Source of the DNA: Rhizoctonia solani
Taxonomy: Eukaryota > Basidiomycota > Agaricomycetes > Cantharellales > Ceratobasidiaceae
Reading direction: 5' to 3'
Length of the DNA: 64,000 bases
NCBI RefSeq assembly: GCF_016906535.1
Contig: NC_057382.1
Location: 682,001 to 746,000 of the forward strand
Under the pieces are notes generated by a model. It was not told the origin of the DNA and searched no databases. It worked only from the letters and a program-made list of their open reading frames with translations. Below are positions 59,687-64,000 of this stretch, piece after piece; the stretch's first letter is position 1; the number at the start of each line of letters is the position of its first letter. A program made the translations under genes and the position numbers.

Positions 59687-60248
59687 TGTTACAATCCCCT
59701 AAAACTATACCACTGGATTCGCCTCATTTTTCTCATATTTTTACTATTTTTTACGAACTCGTTATCTTATGTTTTTTAGTCACGTGATCTCGGCGCTTAT
59801 TAAGCCGAGATGCCGCGCCAAGATGCCGTGCCAAGGGCGCTTAGGAGAAATCCACGCTTCTGCGCAGCCTGCAGCATGCTTCTCATTTCACACATATACT
59901 TCCTTTCACACAAGCACAGACCATGTAAATAGTACACGTACTTCTATATATACAGCAGGAAAATTGCTTGGAGACCCCAAGTCAATTTTACCTTGTCTCA
60001 TATTCATTGAGGAGGACATCCAGCCAGCTAAGTAGCCGGCCCCCTTAGTCATCAGAAGTAACCCCCCTTACCTTACTCATCACACCTCCCAGGCCTAAGG
60101 CCCCCTTGCAGTAGTATAGAAATAGCAGACCGCCTTAAGCAGTATTAGGATAGCCTAGATACATAGTTACGTAAGCAGTGTCTGTAGTAGTACGGCCGTA
60201 AGCGCCCATCCACTAGCGTGTGACCAACCTTACAGTTGGGTCACAACA
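59687..60248. mobile_element. Solo LTR, 562 bp, with perfect 5-bp target-site duplication
   Basis: It starts TGTTACAATC and ends GGGTCACAACA and is flanked by AAAAC on both sides (59682-59686 and 60249-60253). Removing it rejoins the gag frame (EEEQN then HHHAEG). Unlike its surroundings it still holds many CpG sites, so it is probably young. Confidence 0.85.
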
Positions 60249-60281
60249 AAAACCACCACCATGCTGAAGGCGCATGCATCA

Positions 60282-60454
60282 TGTCATAAACAGAGGAAAA
60301 TAGAGCTAGCTGGAATTGAACCAGCTTGACTGCTAAGCCATAGAGCCCTATTATTCCTCTGCTGACAACCCATGATTACACCTGCTACCCCCCAAATTTG
60401 GGCTTGTGCCAGCATGCAACCACTTGTACTGGTCATGTGGCTGTGTCCAGGACA
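60282..60454. mobile_element. 173-bp insertion with TG...CA ends, CATCA target duplication and tRNA-like promoter
   Basis: The insertion starts TGTCATAAAC and ends GTCCAGGACA and is flanked by CATCA (60277-60281 and 60455-60459). It lies between the Ile and Lys codons of the gag zinc knuckle. On the minus strand it holds an A-box-like TGGCTTAGCAG (60330-60340) and a B-box-like GGTTCAATTCC (60312-60322), only seven bases apart. It could be a very short LTR (TRIM/SMART type) or a tRNA-derived SINE; no coding capacity. Confidence 0.65.
60305..60350 (-). other. tRNA-like sequence lacking an anticodon arm
   Basis: A T-arm-like GCTGG-TTCAATT-CCAGC is joined almost directly to a D-arm-like GGCTTAGCAGTC. 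The anticodon arm is absent, so it is not a tRNA gene; it may serve as an internal RNA polymerase III promoter or be a primer-derived relic. Confidence 0.5.
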
Positions 60455-60574
60455 CATCAAATGTGGTAAAATGGGGCACAAATTTGCCAAATGTTGCATG
60501 GGATGGAAGGCAACCTGTAAGGAGGACAAGGGGAAGCCTAATGAAACTGCCAAGATTGGCAAAGAGTCTGGACC

Positions 60575-61755
60575 TGTTGTAGACACACACAATACCACAG
60601 GATTTATTCCAATTTTCTCAAATTTAAACAAAGACAAACAAAGAACATTTTCAATCACATGATCTTGGTGCTTATATTATATGCTTAGTGCCAAGCCATG
60701 TCCCCATCTGCACTTACTCATCATGTGTAGCCACCTCCACCTGATGACATCACTATGACATGTCAGTGACATGTATGCATGAGTAAGGCTGCAGTCAGAG
60801 CAGGGTTCTTATTGGTTATGGTTTTGCATATTGTAATTTGTAATTAGCTCACTCTATGTAATATATAAGAAGGCCAACCAACCATGGTAACACCCAGGTT
60901 GATTACCTCTCTTGTTGCAACCACTCAGTGTACAAGGGCCCTACTGCCCAGTAAAATACTTAGTTAGCTACATAGTCCCTACACTGCCTTAAGTGGCTTC
61001 TCTCCTGTACTTAGGTAGTTTACAATGCCTTACAGTGTCTTGTCACTGTAGATAGGTAGTTGTCATAGGTAGCTCCCACACTGCCTTAAGTGGTTTTACA
61101 CCTGTACCCACTTGGCTGTAATCTGTTGTAGACACATTCAATACCACGGAATTTATTCCAAATTTCTCAAATTTAAACAAAGTTAAACAGACAACATTTC
61201 TAATCACGTGACTTTGGCGCTTATATCATACGTTAAGCGCCAAGCCACATCCCCATCCGCGCTTACTCATCATATGTAGCCACCTCCACCTGATGACATC
61301 ACTATGACACATCAGTGACACGTATGCATGAGTAAGACCAACTGTGGAGCAGGGTTCTGATTTGATACAGTATTGCATATGATGTATTTGTAATTAGCTC
61401 TCCCCTGTAATATATAAGGAGGCCAACCAACCATGGTAACACCCAGGTTGATTACCTCTTGTTGCAATCCACTCAGTGTACAAGGGCCTTATAGCCCAGT
61501 AAATACTTAGTTAGCTACTTAGTTGTCTACACCACCTTAAGCGGCTTTGCCATTGTACTTAGATAGCTTGTCACCGCCTTAAGCAGTCTTGTTGTTGTAG
61601 GATAGTAGCTTGTTGCCGTAGATAGGACCATTGTTGCCTTAAGCAACTTTACCTCTTTGTACATTGCAGCCACAAGTGCCATCCCCTTGACATCCTAACA
61701 GATGTCTAGGACATAATCACCAGCTGCCTTGTTGTCCCAATGGACATTTAGGACA
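60575..61755 (+). mobile_element. LTR 'A' (family 1), about 586 bp, interrupted by LTR 'B'
   Basis: It starts TGTTGTAGACAC and ends ATTTAGGACA, flanked by GGACC on both sides (60570-60574 and 61756-61760). It lies inside the gag-pol remnant. Its own sequence is split at 61123/61719 by LTR B. It is CpG-poor compared with B at matching sites (CACATG for CACGTG, GGTGCT for GGCGCT). Confidence 0.85.
61124..61713 (+). mobile_element. Solo LTR 'B' (family 1), 590 bp, nested in LTR 'A'
   Basis: It starts TGTTGTAGACAC and ends GTCTAGGACA, with TAATC duplicated on both sides (61119-61123 and 61714-61718). It is the same family and orientation as A. It contains three spaced units built around GCCTTAAGC, a short palindrome-bearing minisatellite. 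Confidence 0.88.
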
Positions 61756-61760
61756 GGACC

Positions 61761-61930
61761 CAACTGGGGAAAAGACTAAGGGTACCTGCTGCTGCACACA
61801 AGGACCCCAAGGACTCTGGCTATATTGAAATCTGTTATATTACTAGTACCAATAGAATGTCACCACTCTTCACCATTTTGATTAAGCCAGATAAAGCAGA
61901 ACATTTAGAAGCCCTGATTGATTCAGGCAC
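61761..61930 (+). pseudogene. Remnant of gag end and retropepsin of the gypsy element
   Basis: The plus strand reads FTILIKPDKAEHLEALIDSGT. The ALIDSG part is the active-site motif of a retroviral-type aspartic protease (D-S/T-G). The reading is cut at 61930 where an inverted family-1 LTR begins (TGTCCTAG). No reverse transcriptase or integrase is present in the window. Confidence 0.65.
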
Positions 61931-63027
61931 TGTCCTAGATATCCTTAAGGGGCATCAAGGCAGCAGGCACTTGTGGCCATATGTACTGGTGAGGGAAACC
62001 GTGTAAGGCAGTGGCTATGCTACCTATGACAACTAACTACTGACTGCAGTGACCAAGGCCATAAGGGCATTGGCAAATTACCTAAGTACAGTGAGGAAGC
62101 TGCTTAAGGCAGTGACTATTGTCCTAGACATCTGTTGGGATGTTGAGGGGATGGCACTTGTGGCCACAGAGTACAACTATGAGAAAGTTGCTTAAGGCAA
62201 CAGCAGATCTATCTATGGTGACAAGCAACTATCCTACAACAACAAGACTGCTTATGGCAGTAACAAGCTATCTAAGTACAATGACAAAGCCACTTAAGGC
62301 AGTTGTCATGACCTTCATTGGCATGACATGAATTTTTACTATTTTCTATCTTTTTTCTGAGACAGTTTCCTTTTTTGGTATATATTTATGACTCATCAAG
62401 ATCACGTGACATATTTGATATATGATGTGAAATTGTAAATGACTCATTATTTAGTACTGTTGTTTTTGATGTGGCTTGCTTCATGTATTTAAACCAGGTC
62501 AAGTTGCTGCTAGAACAGCAAGACTTGACCTCTTTGTCAATTCATCCCCAGCTTACACCTTACCCCTTGCCCAGGCCCTTAGTTGGCCATTAGTGCACCT
62601 GACTTAAGAACCATATCCAGGCCTTTGTTGCCCTCTACCCACACTTCATATCCCCTGGGCCCTAGCCACCCCTCTACATAGTTTCATAGTCCATTGGTGA
62701 TAGGGCCACGGACTTTAAGCCTCCTTGTACCATAGGTCCAAGCTGAGTCATGACAGTGGTGTAATCTACCTAAGTGACTAACTAAGTATTTACTGGACTG
62801 TAAGGTCCTTGTACACTGAGTAGGGATGCAACAAGAGGTAATCAACCTGGGTGTTACCATGGTTGGTTGGCCTCCTTATATATTACAGAGTGAAGCTATT
62901 TACAAATACAGAAGATGCAATACTATAACCAATAAGAACCCTGCTCTGCAGTTGGCCTTACCCATGCATACATGTCACTGATGTGTCATTGTGATGTCAT
63001 TGGGTGGAGGTGGCTACACATGATGAG
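61931..63027 (-). mobile_element. Two inverted, partial family-1 LTRs ('C' and 'D')
   Basis: TGTCCTAGATATC at 61931 and TGTCCTAGACATC at 62120 both match the reverse complement of the 3' end of family-1 LTRs, so D begins inside C. D continues to 62303, is broken by LTR E, and resumes at 62756-63027, where the sequence matches the middle of family 1 (for example CAACCTGGGTGTTACCATGG). The 5' end of the family is lacking; D is cut at 63027 by another LTR-like start. Confidence 0.75.
62304..62755 (+). mobile_element. Solo LTR 'E', 452 bp, nested in LTR 'D'
   Basis: It starts TGTCATGACC and ends GAGTCATGACA, with a 9-base inverted terminal pair (TGTCATGAC/GTCATGACA). Flanks are GCAGT on the left and GTGGT on the right, two transitions apart, consistent with an old 5-bp target duplication. 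It is the same family as the gypsy 5' LTR at 58730-58887. Confidence 0.75.
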
Positions 63028-63031
63028 GTAA

Positions 63032-63262
63032 TGTCATGAGCCACACCCCTATTGTGCCCTCTATTCACATACCAGGGCACTCATGGTACACACTACGGCC
63101 ACCGGAAACACGCATATACTCGCACTTATGCACTCAGAACCCCCAGGTTCCCACATATAAGAGACTTATGGTCAACATGGCTGGACTTAGTGATATTCTC
63201 TAAGTCCAGGTCACATGACCTCCCCTCCTCCAGTCCTTTATCAAATACTATACTAAACTACT
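63032..63262 (-). mobile_element. LTR-like fragment ('F'), inverted relative of 58494-58729
   Basis: It starts TGTCATGAGCC. The reverse complement of its end (TTTAGTATAGTATTTGATAA, then AAGGACTGGAGG) matches 58518-58565. The right border is not resolved. Confidence 0.45.
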
Positions 63263-63712
63263 AAAGGAGGCGTCATCCATTGCCCACTACCTGGGTGTGG
63301 AGCACAGCTTTTTTTTGGTGCTTAGCCCGCTTTTCACAGTAAATGCTTGTTTTCTTGCTGACCAGACTAATTTCAAGTGATTGCTCTGGTAGTTCTGTTT
63401 GCATTTCTGTTGCATATATGTACATATAATTTTATTATTGATATCTTTAGTCCCCAAGCCTAAACATCCATTAGAGTAACCAGCGCCAGGGTTGGCACGT
63501 GAACAGAAACCAAGTGGCAATACATGACAGTGTGCACGTAAGTTGACTAACAGAGTCCAGGGGTCCACCAGCCTTAGCAGACAACTACTCATTCTCAATG
63601 GTAGCTAGTAAACAGAAAGCACAACCGCAGAGCTCCCTTTGGGAGGCCAGAAAATGGGTGGGCCATTCTAAGCTAATTAATCTTGAATTGAAGTGCTTAT
63701 ATCTTTTGATAG
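63263..63712. other. Interval before the partial gene at the right edge
   Basis: No repeat border or domain recognised. The part near 63620-63655 might be an upstream exon of the partial gene (reading STTAELPLGGQKM), but this is weak. Confidence 0.3.
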
Positions 63713-64000
63713 CAATGGCTGGAACAAGCCAATTCTGAAATTGACAAAATTGGAGAGAAAGATCCAATGGAGTACCCGGTCATAGATCCACAGACAGAGC
63801 AACCTGTAGGCAGTAGGAAGATTGAAATAATTGTCATAGGTTGGTCAAAAGTAAAGTATAGACTTTATAATTAACCAAAAAAATCCTTCAGAGCCAAGAG
63901 GCTCCCAAGTGGGCATGCCACCAGCTCCTAATCCACCTCATGACTCTGATGATTCCTCAGAGGATGAATCAGACCAAGAGGAACAAGCCACTGGATGGAA
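63713..64000 (+). CDS. Partial gene at the right edge, unidentified
   Basis: Two exons (63713-63839 and 63892-64000) join in frame across a 52-nt intron with donor GTTGGT and acceptor CAG. They read QWLEQANSEIDKIGEKDPME, then PVIDPQTEQPVGSRKIEI, then PPHDSDDSSEDESDQEEQ. An acceptor (GATAG) precedes the first exon, so the gene starts further left. It continues past the window. The acidic serine stretch and position beside the retroelement nest would fit a transposon protein as well as a host gene; I cannot decide. Confidence 0.4.

Larger units (their letters stand above)
58948..60574 (+). pseudogene. Ty3/gypsy-type gag, degenerate, split by two insertions
   Basis: Gag-like reading (MSTLYLAPSVQMPMPPPP) runs with stops and frame breaks through KIGSNAKQWLTCMLAWVCL, HPHLDQLGSHWAIIQT and LLELQNAALVIDNAL to NLNFVLEEEQN at 59686. 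It resumes at 60249-60281 and again at 60455-60574, where a CCHC zinc knuckle (KCGKMGHKFAKC) is found. The first Cys-Ile of the knuckle lies before the second insertion, so the full CX2CX4HX4C exists only across the two parts. CpG is almost absent in 58890-59680, in line with methylation decay. Nonfunctional. Confidence 0.8.

Noticed and set aside
1..64000. CRISPR arrays, bacterial operons, integrons or phage
   Set aside because: Spliced genes and eukaryotic tRNA introns show a fungal nuclear sequence; no regularly spaced direct repeats of CRISPR type are present.

Overview
This is a eukaryotic, fungal window. Genes are broken by many short introns (about 45-180 nt, GT..AG), two serine tRNAs carry 12-nt introns, and the proteins are fungal (PL3 pectate lyase, GH5 endoglucanase, Ran1/Ksp1 kinase, PDK1/Pkh kinase, RACK1/Asc1, PHO80-type cyclin, UTP6, a SEC7-PH ARF exchange factor). 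The plant cell-wall enzymes, the intron style and the type of Ty3/gypsy gag at the right end point to a plant-associated Agaricomycete; a Rhizoctonia/Thanatephorus-like species is my best guess, made without database support.

Layout. 0.4-3.7 kb: two copies of a PL3 pectate lyase gene head to head on a 1.2 kb inverted repeat, with unlike promoters in the spacer. 4.4-10.1 kb: tRNA-Ser(AGA), then a RAD54B/Rdh54-type recombination translocase with three N-terminal ZGRF1-like (DUF2439) modules. 10.6-15.6 kb: a tentative small membrane-protein gene and a Ran1/Ksp1-like kinase, both minus. 16.7 kb: tRNA-Ser(GCT). 19.5-26.6 kb: RACK1 (minus) with a U24/snR24-like snoRNA in one intron, a putative Mediator subunit 1 and an APC permease (plus). 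27.1-35.2 kb: PDK1 and an ARM/MYND protein (minus). 35.9-40.0 kb: UTP6 (plus) and a PHO80-like cyclin (minus). 40.2-46.0 kb: two tandem GH5 endoglucanase genes (minus) with a 212-bp MITE-like element between them. 47.0 kb: a second tRNA-Ser(GCT). 47.1-50.4 kb: no convincing gene. 50.4-57.6 kb: a Ser/Pro-rich unknown gene and a SEC7-PH exchange factor, diverging from an 86-bp shared promoter. 57.6-63.3 kb: a nest of LTR retroelement remains. 63.7 kb to the edge: the end of an unidentified gene.

The housekeeping genes cover recombination, translation and ribosome assembly, phosphate/growth signalling and vesicle traffic; they are neighbours rather than a pathway. The wall-degrading enzymes are the accessory component, and both families have duplicated locally and been homogenised in their coding parts.

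Two cautions. First, seven of the nine long protein-coding genes other than the CAZymes carry apparent one-base frameshifts, mostly a homopolymer one base too short, which looks like consensus error more than gene death. Second, intron borders are read by eye from splice sites and reading-frame continuity.
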